A DNA stretch of 61,536 nt from Mesorhizobium caraganae (GCF_016836705.1 NZ_JAFCGY010000031.1:1-61536), one strand, 5' to 3'; counted from the first letter of the stretch, positions 40,128 to 48,800 are shown. The notes: generated by a model from the sequence alone, not told the origin. Made by a program: numbers and translations.

Positions 40128-40331
40128 ATGGACAGCGACGCTGTTCTGATTTCGATCAAAGAAGCGGCTCGGATTACCAGCCTCTCCAGGACAAGCATCA
40201 ATGAGAAGCGCGCGGCCGGCCTATTTCCCAAGCCGGTTGCTTTAGGCGACAAGCGCATCGCCTTCGTCCGCGCGGAGGTCGTGGCGTGGATTAACGAGCG
40301 CATCGCGGCCAGTCGGTCGGAGGCCGCATAG
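40128..40331 (+). CDS. AlpA-family regulator / excisionase-like protein
   Basis: A 67-residue MerR-like winged helix: LISIKEAARITSLSRTSINE, then GDKRIAFVRAEVVAWINERI. This is the pattern of AlpA/phage excisionase proteins that drive integrase expression or direct excision. AAAGGTGG precedes the ATG. The position shortly after int fits that role. Confidence 0.85.
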   Translation: MDSDAVLISIKEAARITSLSRTSINEKRAAGLFPKPVALGDKRIAFVRAEVVAWINERIAASRSEAA

Positions 40332-40706
40332 ATGGCCACCACTGTCGAAATTCCATCCGCCGGCCCAAACGCCTCGATCATTGAGATCCACGATGCCATC
40401 GCCACGCGCTTGCAATCGATCGCTGACGTGCTCCAAGCGGAGCACAAGTGGTTCGATCACCTTGTCGCCTTCAGCCGTAAAATCGACGGCGGAGAAGAGT
40501 CGATTGCCTTCGAACTCAAAAATGGCTGGATCGACGAGGAAACGGCCGAGCACAGGCGCACCGAAGATAACCTCACGATCCTGAAGGCGAAGGTCGACAA
40601 GCACCTCCACAACATGTCGACGGCCGGTGTGATCCTCGCCGATGCAGCCGAGACAATCCGCGGAATCGTGGAACTCGGGAAGCGGGCAACGGAGGAGGGC
40701 GCCTGA
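40332..40706 (+). CDS. Hypothetical helical protein
   Basis: A 124-residue protein starting on the base after the alpA-like stop. It is rich in charged helices (ATRLQSIADVLQAEHKWFDH, DNLTILKAKVDKHLHNMSTA). It overlaps the next gene by one base, so it is part of an island 2 early operon. Function unknown. Confidence 0.65.
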   Translation: MATTVEIPSAGPNASIIEIHDAIATRLQSIADVLQAEHKWFDHLVAFSRKIDGGEESIAFELKNGWIDEETAEHRRTEDNLTILKAKVDKHLHNMSTAGVILADAAETIRGIVELGKRATEEGA

Positions 40707-40897
40707 TGCAAGAAGATCGCGAACCCGACTTCCTTATCCAGGAAGCCGCCCGCTACATCGTCGAAGTCCCGCGCCAGCAGCGAGGCCCAGCCATTCCGGA
40801 ACTTCGCCGCCGTTTTGGCCTCGACCCCAAGGCAGCTTGCGTGGCGGTGAGGCTGGCCAACGCGGTCAGGGCAGGAGGCGCCGATGCGACCACCTGA
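40706..40897 (+). CDS. Small hypothetical protein, 63 residues
   Basis: It reads MQEDREPDFLIQEAARYIVE, then PAIPELRRRFGLDPKAACVA. The second half resembles a helix-turn-helix with alternating Arg-rich and hydrophobic stretches. Its ATG overlaps the stop of the preceding gene (TGATG). No family name is assigned. Confidence 0.6.
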   Translation: MQEDREPDFLIQEAARYIVEVPRQQRGPAIPELRRRFGLDPKAACVAVRLANAVRAGGADATT

Positions 40898-40995
40898 TAC
40901 GCGAAACCCGGCCGTTGGGGACGACCGGGCTTGCGGGACATTGTGCAGGGCTGGTAAGCCTCTAATCCCGCCAGATTATTCCGCCTCCGAAACGA

Positions 40996-41631
40996 TTGCA
41001 AGCGGTGGCGCCGGTGCCCAAGCCTGAGCGCAGACGCCTGCCTTGGGAGAAAGAGCTCATCGAGCTCACAAAGTTCGATTGGCTGACCGCCGTTGGGCTT
41101 TCCCACGACCACAAACATAGTCCGCTACAGTTGCGCATCGCGATCGGAGTTATGCAGCACGCCGACCCGGAAACAAAGGTTGCCTGGCCATCTCAACAAA
41201 CGCTCGCGCAGTACGCCGGCGTAGGGGACCAAAGGCAGGTGCGCAGGGCGATCCTGGCCATGTGCGATTCGGGCGCCATCAGTAGAGGCAGAATATCTCA
41301 ACTGGATGAGGAGAGCCGAGAGAAGGTGACGCGGCACAAACGTGGCGTCGCCTATCGGCTGAATATGTACTGGGCTTTCGAGGTGCTGGAAGCTTCTACA
41401 AAGCCGCTTCCGGCCGAACCCATGCAACTGAAAAAGGCGCACATTGACCGGACTACGGCAGTCCTATCTGACCGGACTACAGCAGTCCGCCATACACAGG
41501 ACTACGGCAGTCCGCCTTATAAGGAGGGAACCTTAGAGATAAGCGAAAAGAAGGCAGGGAACGAAGAAGGCTCAGCGTCTACGCGCGAGACCCCTGCCAG
41601 CGCCTATAGCGTTGCATCGAGGGGCGGCTAA
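40996..41631 (+). CDS. Helix-turn-helix replication-initiator-like protein with internal iterons
   Basis: A 211-residue protein. The N-terminal half contains a winged-helix region (WPSQQTLAQYAGVGDQRQVR, then RAILAMCDSGAISRG) of the kind found in phage O-type and island replication proteins. The second half encodes a repetitive linker (DRTTAVLSDRTTAVRHTQDY) that corresponds to three DNA iterons at 41450-41513, as in lambda O where the origin lies inside the gene. The start is uncertain: TTG 40996 or in-frame GTG 41005. Replication function is inferred. Confidence 0.65.
   Translation: MQAVAPVPKPERRRLPWEKELIELTKFDWLTAVGLSHDHKHSPLQLRIAIGVMQHADPETKVAWPSQQTLAQYAGVGDQRQVRRAILAMCDSGAISRGRISQLDEESREKVTRHKRGVAYRLNMYWAFEVLEASTKPLPAEPMQLKKAHIDRTTAVLSDRTTAVRHTQDYGSPPYKEGTLEISEKKAGNEEGSASTRETPASAYSVASRGG
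41450..41513. repeat. Three iterons, candidate replication origin
   Basis: GGACTACGGCAGTCC occurs at 41450-41464 and 41499-41513, and GGACTACAGCAGTCC at 41474-41488. Starts are spaced 24 and 25 bases, and each unit is itself a short palindrome (GGACT/AGTCC). All lie inside the rep-like gene. Confidence 0.8.
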
Positions 41632-41645
41632 TGACTTCGATCCCG

Positions 41646-41900
41646 CTACAGTTGCGACTCCCGGAGCCTGTAATCCGGCGGTTCAGACCGCACCGGACCG
41701 CGGTATCGAACCGACGGGCGCACGTCCACCTCCACCGCAGTCGCATCGAGCAAATCCGCCAACGCTTCCTCGACCTTGTCGGCCGCAGCCGCGGTCATAT
41801 CCATGTGGAAAAGCACTCGGTGCGTCAGCATCGCGACCTTGGCATCGCGAAAGAGCGCTGTGTGCCTGAGCGGCGTGGTGTCGAAATCTCCGATGAGCAT
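41646..41900 (-). CDS. Hypothetical protein, convergent with the rep-like gene
   Basis: An 84-residue frame reading MLIGDFDTTPLRHTALFRDA, then AAAADKVEEALADLLDATAV, ending YRLRESQL. Amino-acid composition looks protein-like on this strand and poor on the other. The frame is open further upstream but without sense. No ribosome site is evident. Function unknown. Confidence 0.45.
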   Translation of the reverse strand: MLIGDFDTTPLRHTALFRDAKVAMLTHRVLFHMDMTAAAADKVEEALADLLDATAVEVDVRPSVRYRGPVRSEPPDYRLRESQL

Positions 41901-42283
41901 GAAAGTAAAACAGCTGCGCCGGTGGTTGGTTCCGATGCAACCCCGTCGGGGGGGAATGTTGGTCTGCCCGCGTATAGGCCCTGGACCGCTCGCCGATCCA
42001 AAGCGCGCAAGTTTGCAAATTGATGTTTCCGCTCGCTCAATCTGCAAGCCACATTGGCCATCCCAGAATTTTAATCTGGCTTTTTGCGTATTTTCCGTCG
42101 GGAGCCGGTACGCGGCCGACACTAGGCGCGCCAGCATGTACCCCCACCATGGGGGCGGGCATCGACGCTCTGAAGGCGTTCGAAAGCTAGACCGCTCCCC
42201 ATCGTTTCCTTTCGCTAAAGCGGTAGAAAAAAGGTTCGGCCGTAAGAAAATCTCGCCACAATTGGCGATGGGCCGGTGACGCC
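41901..42283. other. Island 2 stretch without a supported gene
   Basis: I see no convincing frame. A palindrome CCCCCACCATGGGGG lies near 42145 and the stretch is less GC-rich than its neighbours. It lies just downstream of the putative origin region, so it could hold regulatory sequence. Confidence 0.35.
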
Positions 42284-42598
42284 ATGGGCGCCCGTGCCGT
42301 TGCCAATCTCTCCGAAGCCGAGGCCGAGCTCCAACGGGCTTCGTGGGGCGAAGCACAAGGACGTAGGCGCGAGCGCGAGAAGGCCAAGGAATCGGTTTTT
42401 GGTTTGAGCCTCAACCCCGAACTCGTCGCTGCGTCGGTCCTGGCGCGATATCCGGATGTCGACAGCACAAACCAAAAGACGTGTGAGGGTGCGCTGTCGG
42501 TGATCGTCACCGAACACCTGGTTTCGATAGTCCGCTCATCTCGCGAGCCGGCGCTACGGGAACGCGAACTCCTGGCCGCGCTAAGACGAAAAAAATAG
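42284..42598 (+). CDS. Hypothetical protein, 104 residues
   Basis: It reads MGARAVANLSEAEAELQRAS, then SVFGLSLNPELVAASVLARY, ending ELLAALRRKK. Charged helices at both ends flank a more hydrophobic middle. Its composition is plausible for a real gene and no better frame competes. Function unknown. Confidence 0.55.
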   Translation: MGARAVANLSEAEAELQRASWGEAQGRRREREKAKESVFGLSLNPELVAASVLARYPDVDSTNQKTCEGALSVIVTEHLVSIVRSSREPALRERELLAALRRKK

Positions 42599-42995
42599 TC
42601 ATGCATGACGGGTCAGGCCGGACTCAGGCGGGTAACAATCGCACCAGTCCCGAACCACGGAGCCCCAGAAAAATGCTCGCCCGCCTCGCGTCGAAACCTT
42701 CCGAACCTGATTTTGAGAAACTGCTCGTTGTCCCCCAGCGTCCGGCCGCCATCGCGAAAGCGGAGGAAGGCCTTCGAAAGGCGGTTTCCGCCCGCGAGGC
42801 CGGGCAAGAGCAGCACGTCGCAGCAGGCCGGCGTCTGTCAGCGCAGCAGCTTGGACGGGTGCCGGCGGTGCAGCGACTGGTGCCGATTGGGCCAATGCCT
42901 ACCTGACGCTCGCGGCTGCTTTCACGGCAGCGGCAGCGGGCGACACGATATTTGTTTCCGAGGATCACGCAGAATCCCAAACCGGCACCATTACG

Positions 42996-44171
42996 ATGAC
43001 ATCGGCGGGGTCGGCGACGGCACCGCTGACAGTCCTGTGCGTGAACCACTCCGGCACCGTGCCGCCTGTATCGGCCGATTTGCGCACGACTGCGACGGTC
43101 ACCACAACCGGGAGCGGTCAGCCAATTATCCTGAGCGGCAGCAGTTCGCGGACGATCATCGAAGGCGTAACTTTCTCAGCGGGCGTTGGTGGCAATGCGA
43201 TCGTCTCGATGTGTGGCGCATCGTCCATGGGCGTGAAACTGAAGAATTGTGCGCTACGGCTCGGCGCATCTGTTTCCAACAGCGGGAACATATCCTTTGG
43301 CAATGCCAGCTCCCTCGGTTGCTTCGTGGAGCTTGAAAACACAACCATGCAATTCACCAATACAGGTCAAAACATCAGAATCGCAGCCGATTTCATCTGG
43401 AAGGACACGCCGTCTGCGATAACTGGCGCGACCATTCCGACCGGCCTCATCAGGCAGGTGTCTACCTGTGGCGCAAAGATCGACCTCCGGGGAGTCGATC
43501 TCAGCGCGCTGGGCTCGGGAAAGACGATCATAGAGGCCACTTCAGGCCCGCCTACGGCCAACGTGATCACCCTCACGGATTGCAAGATCGATGCCGCTGT
43601 CACAGTGGCCGCGACACCGATTGCACCGGGCGCCTCGCAAGTCGATGTCCTCCGCGTTGCCGGCGATGCGACAAACTACCGGCAGGCAAGATATCAATTT
43701 GCCGGCACGCTGACCGAGGAGACCACGATCGTTCGAAGCGGTGGCGCTTCGAACGGCACGACGCCGCTATCTTGGAAGATTGTGACGACCGCCAACTCGA
43801 CCTGGCCTTTTCCATTTACTTCGCTGCCGATCGCCATCTGGAACGATACGACGGGGTCATCTGTTACCGCGACGATCGAGGGCATTTGGGGCGGCGGTGC
43901 GGTTCCGAACAATGACGACATCTGGATCGAGGCGGAATACTTGGGCAGTAGTTCGTCTCCGCAAGCCTCGTTCGTCAACGACAGCAAGACTGATTCACTA
44001 GCCGCCAACGCAGGCCACACCTCGAGCTCAGAGACATGGGGCGGCAGCACCACCAAGTTCAAGATGGCCGTGTCATTCACGCCGCAGCAAAAGGGCTGGG
44101 TGATGATCCGGGTAAAGGCCGCCAAAGCCTCCTCGACCTTCTACATCGATCCGAAGGTGACCCTAAGCTAA
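42996..44171 (+). CDS. Beta-helix/tail-type repetitive protein, 5' end uncertain
   Basis: At least 391 residues, dominated by Thr, Ser, Gly and Ala with regular beta patterns (SRTIIEGVTFSAGVGGNAIV, NTTMQFTNTGQNIRIAADFI), as in right-handed beta-helix surface or phage tail proteins. In the same frame, protein-like sequence continues upstream (TGADWANAYLTLAAAFTAAA) to about 42830, but no ATG, GTG or TTG precedes it before a stop at 42714. The native N-terminus therefore seems to have been lost or moved out of frame. Confidence 0.6.
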   Translation: MTSAGSATAPLTVLCVNHSGTVPPVSADLRTTATVTTTGSGQPIILSGSSSRTIIEGVTFSAGVGGNAIVSMCGASSMGVKLKNCALRLGASVSNSGNISFGNASSLGCFVELENTTMQFTNTGQNIRIAADFIWKDTPSAITGATIPTGLIRQVSTCGAKIDLRGVDLSALGSGKTIIEATSGPPTANVITLTDCKIDAAVTVAATPIAPGASQVDVLRVAGDATNYRQARYQFAGTLTEETTIVRSGGASNGTTPLSWKIVTTANSTWPFPFTSLPIAIWNDTTGSSVTATIEGIWGGGAVPNNDDIWIEAEYLGSSSSPQASFVNDSKTDSLAANAGHTSSSETWGGSTTKFKMAVSFTPQQKGWVMIRVKAAKASSTFYIDPKVTLS

Positions 44172-44234
44172 CCGGCCCCTTTCCTACGGAATTGGCATCG
44201 GGCATGATCGTCAGCATGGCAGGGGGAAACAGCC

Positions 44235-44450
44235 ATGCTGAAGCCGAGACGAAAGCCGCATAAGGTCTATCCGAACGCCGATCGTTACGGGGAGGATGGC
44301 CGTCGCATGTACAGCGCCTACGATGCGGCGACGGCCACGCGACGACATGGACGCCGAGGCTGGGTGAAGCGCATCCGGCTCGCTGCGATAGTCCTGGCGT
44401 TGGTAGCAGCGGCGCTCGTCGTCATCGTCATGAGTGCATTGCCGCACTGA
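44235..44450 (+). CDS. Small single-pass membrane protein
   Basis: A 71-residue protein. The first 45 residues are strongly basic (MLKPRRKPHKVYPNADRYGE, TRRHGRRGWVKRIR), followed by one hydrophobic helix (LAAIVLALVAAALVVIVMSA) at the C-terminus. GGGGGA lies before the ATG. Tail-anchored topology is likely; function unknown. Confidence 0.65.
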   Translation: MLKPRRKPHKVYPNADRYGEDGRRMYSAYDAATATRRHGRRGWVKRIRLAAIVLALVAAALVVIVMSALPH

Positions 44451-44520
44451 GACCGGCCGAGCTTGCCTATAAGTCGAGACTTATGCAATATCCGCCACGT
44501 TCTCCACGGTGAGGCGCGGC

Positions 44521-44988
44521 ATGCTGGCAAGGACACCCTTCACCGAAGTCGAGATCGAAGGCGTCGGCACCTATCGGCTGCCAAACCAATGGCAGAGCCA
44601 GCGGCTGGGGCGCCTTCGCGGCGAGAAGCGCCATACCGCTGTGCTGGCGATCGGTTGCGGTATGACGGTGCGCCAGTTCAACAAGCTCCTGCCCGACAAA
44701 CAGCAGGAGGTGCACAAGGCCTACTTGGCGTTGATGTCGCCGAGCAATGTCGTGCCGCCGGCAGATCCCGAGCCGGCCGATACTCGAGCAATTCCCCGCG
44801 GCCACCTATCGATCGATCAGAAGATAGCGATCGGCCGCTGGCTTCTGCGCAACAAGGCGTCATTGCCCCATGGTCATTTCGGGCCTTGGCTCGACAAGCA
44901 GGAAGGCCTTTCCCGCGGTATGGCTTCGCAATGCATGCGGCTGGCCACAGGCGGGCGCCAGGACGCGCGGCAAGGTTCTGCGCTGTAG
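44521..44988 (+). CDS. Hypothetical island protein, 155 residues
   Basis: It starts MLARTPFTEVEIEGVGTYRL after GAGG; an in-frame GTG at 44509 is an alternative. It ends LATGGRQDARQGSAL. A central NKLLPDKQQEVHKAYLALM looks helical. Its last codons and downstream DNA recur at 31656-31723 in island 1 behind a different gene. Function unknown. Confidence 0.6.
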   Translation: MLARTPFTEVEIEGVGTYRLPNQWQSQRLGRLRGEKRHTAVLAIGCGMTVRQFNKLLPDKQQEVHKAYLALMSPSNVVPPADPEPADTRAIPRGHLSIDQKIAIGRWLLRNKASLPHGHFGPWLDKQEGLSRGMASQCMRLATGGRQDARQGSAL

Positions 44989-45018
44989 GACATCGGTCAG
45001 CCACAACGCGCGCTGGTG
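44949..45018 (+). repeat. Gene-end repeat shared with island 1
   Basis: Aligns with 31656-31723 across the end of the gene, its stop codon and the following bases to a CGCGCTGG motif. Confidence 0.7.
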
Positions 45019-45148
45019 AGGCTCCCATGCAAGTGGGGCTAAGGTCTTTGACCATGGCGCAAAGGTCTGATGCGCCAGACAGCCTGGAACAACTACGCAC
45101 TCTGAAGGTTGGAATGCGCCGGGTGTCCAACGGCCCGAGCAAACCAGG

Positions 45149-45177
45149 CCCGCCGCTGCCGTGAATGGAGCGGCGGG
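45149..45177. terminator. Terminator-like hairpin
   Basis: A 9-bp stem CCCGCCGCT/AGCGGCGGG around GCCGTGAATGG is followed by TTGTTGT, between two plus-strand genes. Confidence 0.55.
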
Positions 45178-45207
45178 TTGTTGTCGCAGCAGCGAGGGGT
45201 AGCGGCA

Positions 45208-45414
45208 ATGCCGAGCGGGGTTTTAGTTCCGGTTACCGTGACAATCGACGGGGTCAAGAAGACATTCCCGTCGCTCACAGATTTGGCACTCCATGTAGGT
45301 TCAAATCCGAGTGCGCCGGTTGCTTGGCGTAGTCGCAACCCCGACCGACCAATTCAGGACTGGGTGGATAAGCAACTCGTGCGTAAAGTCAGCAGGGCAA
45401 ACGATCACGGATGA
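45208..45414 (+). CDS. Small hypothetical protein, 68 residues
   Basis: It reads MPSGVLVPVTVTIDGVKKTF, then LALHVGSNPSAPVAWRSRNP, with GAGGGG before the ATG. A beta-rich start leads into a basic end. No family is recognised. Confidence 0.55.
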   Translation: MPSGVLVPVTVTIDGVKKTFPSLTDLALHVGSNPSAPVAWRSRNPDRPIQDWVDKQLVRKVSRANDHG

Positions 45415-45532
45415 CCCCCTCGCATGGCCCATATTGGATCAGTCACTTGGCACCGCAATTGCATGGAGCAGAATGTGTTGGGGGGTGAGGGGCCGCCACT
45501 TCATCGCGAAACGACGGAACGGGGTAAAGCAA

Positions 45533-45814
45533 ATGCGGATGCTCGTCAGGCCTGCCAAACGGGAAGGAACTTCTCGAACCATCTTCGATCGACCGTTGAT
45601 TGATGGCGATGTCAAACCTGGAACAGGCGGCCCGGTGATAACGATCGAAGCCGAGGGCATTTACTCGGATGATTCGAAATACCGATACCAGATTGAAATT
45701 ACGCTTGGTGAACTTGAGGCACTTATCGAAAGCAGCGGCCCGGCACTTGGGGCGGGTAGGCCAGTAAGCACCGGGCCTAACCGGCAGGGGCATCAAGATG
45801 GCGGCGCCGGCTGA
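45533..45814 (+). CDS. Hypothetical protein whose end lies in a repeat
   Basis: A 93-residue frame: MRMLVRPAKREGTSRTIFDR, then GPVITIEAEGIYSDDSKYRY, QIEITLGELEALIESSGP. The last ~20 codons fall inside copy C of the interspersed island repeat, so the repeat has either replaced or supplied the C-terminus. CGGGGTAA precedes the ATG. Function unknown. Confidence 0.5.
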   Translation: MRMLVRPAKREGTSRTIFDRPLIDGDVKPGTGGPVITIEAEGIYSDDSKYRYQIEITLGELEALIESSGPALGAGRPVSTGPNRQGHQDGGAG

Positions 45815-45830
45815 TGGGAGATATACGCGC
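45745..45830 (+). repeat. Interspersed island repeat, copy C (diverged)
   Basis: It contains GCGGCCCGGC, GGGGCGGG, CCGGGCCTAACCGGC, GCGCCGGCTG and ATACGC in the same order as copies A and B, but lacks the initial CGCGCTGGCG block. Confidence 0.55.
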
Positions 45831-45977
45831 CCGCTAGTACAGGCGGAACACAACCAAATGAACGAATGACGCCACAAAAGGGTGGAAAGCCCCTTGGCAT
45901 TTGATGATGCCCCAAGCGGGCACCGCGCGGCATTGGGGCAGCGGCCGGTGGAAACGCGTTCAGGCGGCTTCCTTGGC

Positions 45978-46204
45978 CTAACTATTTGATGCTGGGGACG
46001 GCGGTTTCACCATCACGCGCAATTGCATCTGGTCGATAGTTGCGACGATGGCAGCCGCCAATGCTTCCGCCTCGTCCATGAGCCCCGGCCCATAGAGACC
46101 ATTGACCATCTCTTCGCTCGGCAGCACGCCAGGCGGCAGTGATCCTCGATTGTGCGCCGGATGAGCGTCAGCGCTGCCCGGCATTCGTCGGCTTCGATCT
46201 TCAT
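45978..46204 (-). pseudogene. Small gene with one frameshift
   Basis: MKIEADECRAALTLIRRTIE from 46204 continues in the next frame as LPPGVLPSEEMVNGLYGPGL, then MDEAEALAAAIVATIDQMQL and ends at 45978. A single missing base near 46140 splits it. Product unknown, about 75 residues if repaired. Confidence 0.5.
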
Positions 46205-46289
46205 AACCATTGAAACATGCAATTCGTCTCAAATGTTCCGGAACTATTTAAGCGCATGCTAATTGAATCCGCCGGGTGTGGGTCAGCGC

Positions 46290-47146
46290 ATGCGTTTGAA
46301 GTTCGTCGAGCCGTTGATGCCGAACCTTGTGGAGAAGCCTCCCGAGGGCGAGGACTGGATTCACGAAGTGAAGTTCGACGGCTACCGTTCCCAGATGATC
46401 ATCGACGAGGACGGGACGCGGATCTACACCCGCCGTGGGCTCGACTGGACGTCGAAATACCGTGATCTAGCCGCGGCCGGATCTGCGCTTGATGTCGAGA
46501 GCGCCATTATCGACGGCGAGATCATCGTCCTGAATGAGGCTGGCCTGTCCGACTTCGGCGAGTTGCGCAAGGCGATCACCCGCCGGCAGCATGACCTGTA
46601 TTTCGTGGCGTTCGATCTTCTCCACCTAAACGGCCACGATCTGCGGGACATGCCGCTGGAGGACCGTCGCGAGATCCTGGCCGAGATGATCCCGAAAGGC
46701 AGTCGCATCCAATTCAGCGAAGCTCTGCCGGGCACCGGCGCCGCGGTCTTTCACCTCGTCGACCAAGCCGGGCTCGAAGGCGTCGTGTCGAAACGCAAGG
46801 ACAGTCGGTATCGAAGCGGAACGTCGACCAACTGGCTGAAGGCGAAATGCTATGCGATCGGCGAGTTCGATCTTCTCGGCATAGAGCGCGAGGCTGGGAA
46901 ACCTGCCTTTGCGCTGATGGCTGATCGTAAGACTGGCCAGTATGTCGGAAGCGCTTTCATCAACTCGAGCCGCGCCATCCGTGAGCGGCTAAGCGTGTCC
47001 AGGAGCATGCCGGACCGGCGCCCAGAGGCATGAAGCGGCCGGCAACGCAGTGGGTCAAGCCGGGCCTGATTGGTCGTGTGAAGCATCTCCGCGGCGAGGA
47101 TGACCTGCGCCATGCTTCGCTGCAGGATTTTCGGGAAGAGGATTAG
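46290..47146 (+). pseudogene. ATP-dependent DNA ligase (LigD-type ligase domain), frameshifted near the end
   Basis: From ATG 46290 the frame carries the adenylation motif HEVKFDGYR with the catalytic lysine, then IIDGEIIVLNEAG, LEGVVSKRKDSRYRSG and WLKAKC, the nucleotidyl-transfer motifs of ATP-dependent ligases. It stops at 47033. The normal OB-fold end (WVKPGLIGRVKHLRGEDDLR then HASLQDFREED) follows in another frame to 47146. One indel near 46995 separates them. The polymerase and phosphoesterase domains of full LigD are absent. Confidence 0.75.
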
Positions 47147-47189
47147 CTATGCCGGGCGCCGTTCTTTCACTCCGCTCTGGGCATATTTG

Positions 47190-47670
47190 TCAGTTCTTCG
47201 GCATTTGGGGTGGTACAAGTTGGACGTACGGCGTCGTCGGCTCTTTATCAGAGCGAATGCGGCTCGGGGCTGGCTTCCCGTGTTTGCCGAGCGACCTAAT
47301 GTATTGATAGAGCGATTTCATATCGCTCTCCTCCATCGCTCGAAGATTGTACCAGGGCATCGGTGGAGACGTCCTAATGCGCTTCAGCATCCCTACGAAT
47401 CCACTCTCGGTCATTGCCGAAGCATCTATCCGAAGATTGGTCGCATAGGTCGTGCCCCAGGGACCGCGCCAGCCAACCGAGCTGCCCCATTAATGCCTTT
47501 TCAGGATCAATCTTGCCTTCTGATTCGCTGTAGCCTTCGGTATGGCAATCGTGACAACCGCCCATGATTGATACCTGCAACCCTCGTTCCACCGATACTT
47601 CGCCTTCAGCGAAAGGAGCAACTGGCATCGTGAGGCCGGCTGATAGGAAATACAGGCTTGTGACACGCAT
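47190..47670 (-). pseudogene. Exported c-type cytochrome-like protein with a frameshift
   Basis: MRVTSLYFLSAGLTMPVAPF from 47670 looks like a signal peptide and is followed by the haem motif CHDCH (CxxCH). After KALMGQ the sense moves one frame, giving WRGPWGTTYATNLRID, MTESGFVGMLKRIR and SPPMPWYNLRAMEESDMKSL, a typical monohaem cytochrome tail with its methionine region. One extra base near 47475 accounts for it. Total length would be about 160 residues. Confidence 0.65.
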
Positions 47671-47820
47671 CCTTCCCTCCCATGCGTTCCGCTAAGCATA
47701 TATGAGCCAACGTCCGAAGGCGACGGCCGCGTCCACCTTTGCGGTCTGAGCGCATGCAGGTCAGTTTTGGTGAGGAACAAAGTCCGCTCTTGCGAGGTTA
47801 ACATATTAGCGGAGGCTGAT

Positions 47821-48087
47821 ATGCTTGCGGCTGTAGATGCGGTGTTGGCTGCCAGGAATAACGACGCGGAAATTCTTGGGGTGCTTGATCTCACCAACCA
47901 AACGGAAGCCAAGTTCGGTGCCACTCACCTCGGGGACGCCATCCAGTTCGTCGCCAATGCGTCGGTGCTTGGATATGACGTCCACGCAGCGATGGTCTTC
48001 TATGGCGAACCGGGAACGCCAAGCCTGAGGGCAAAAGACTGCGAGCAGTTGTGGGCGCAATATGGTGCTGCCCTGCTTCAGCCATAG
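47821..48087 (+). CDS. Hypothetical protein, 88 residues
   Basis: It reads MLAAVDAVLAARNNDAEILG, then TEAKFGATHLGDAIQFVANA, with GCGGAGG just before the ATG. A compact alpha/beta pattern. Function unknown; typical of island 2's run of small independent genes. Confidence 0.6.
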   Translation: MLAAVDAVLAARNNDAEILGVLDLTNQTEAKFGATHLGDAIQFVANASVLGYDVHAAMVFYGEPGTPSLRAKDCEQLWAQYGAALLQP

Positions 48088-48218
48088 GGGCGCCCGTCAG
48101 GCTGAGCTCTTTGCCGGCGGGAAGACCGAGCCTAATCAGCGACCAGCTGGAAGCGGAGCTTGATGATGCTGCGGTCCGGCCGCTTGGAACCTAACGTCTG
48201 CTTCCGGCTTATGGCCGA

Positions 48219-48440
48219 ATGAGCATACGCGGCACGAACTTCCTTCATAAGTGGATTTCGGCCAACGTCCCCGAGACCGTCGGCGCCGATATCATCTCCG
48301 TTGCCGAGCTCACTCAAAAACTCTTCGCTGACGCAAAGGCAATAGGCATCAGCAGCACCGAGATTGAGGAAGACACTGGCAGCGTTTATGAGGCCATCCT
48401 CGATGCGATCGTGCACCACGATGCCGGCTTAGCTGAGTGA
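48219..48440 (+). CDS. DUF768-like rhizobial protein
   Basis: A 73-residue protein opening MSIRGTNFLHKWISANVPET, with ELTQKLFADAKAIGISSTEI and EEDTGSVYEAILDAIVHHD. This matches the short DUF768 proteins found in many copies in Mesorhizobium genomes. Their function is unknown. Confidence 0.75.
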   Translation: MSIRGTNFLHKWISANVPETVGADIISVAELTQKLFADAKAIGISSTEIEEDTGSVYEAILDAIVHHDAGLAE

Positions 48441-48575
48441 AGCAATCCATGACCCGCCGCGGGAATTGACTCGCTAATCCTGGTCGAAAGCGTACAATCC
48501 CCCTGTCGCTCGATCTGCACGGCAACGAGCGCTTGAAAGAGTAGATCACGCTTTCGCCCTATAGGGAGATGCGAG

Positions 48576-48800
48576 ATGCCCTTTCGCGGAATAGCTGACG
48601 AAGTCCAATTAGCGACCCTCACCAGAATTCTGGACGATTATTGCGAGCAAGCCGGGATTGAAGGCACGCACCCGGCGCGGGAGCATTTGGCACGCCGCCT
48701 GATCGCTCTTTTCAGCGGCGGCATCGATAGTCCAGACGACCTAAGGATGGCGCTGCACGCTTTCGCTACGGACTCGAAACCCGGCGCTGCCCAACCGTAG
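48576..48800 (+). CDS. Small hypothetical protein, 74 residues
   Basis: It reads MPFRGIADEVQLATLTRILD, then REHLARRLIALFSGGIDSPD, with GGGAGA upstream of the ATG. Helical throughout. It overlaps the convergent gene at 48766-49029 by about 35 bases. No function is known. Confidence 0.6.
   Translation: MPFRGIADEVQLATLTRILDDYCEQAGIEGTHPAREHLARRLIALFSGGIDSPDDLRMALHAFATDSKPGAAQP

Noticed and set aside
41450..41513. CRISPR array from the three short repeats
   Set aside because: The units are 15 bases with 9-10 base gaps inside a coding frame and no cas genes are nearby; iterons explain them better.
42599..42906. Short frames on both strands upstream of the beta-helix protein
   Set aside because: Neither has homology-like sequence; they overlap the start-less extension of the beta-helix frame.
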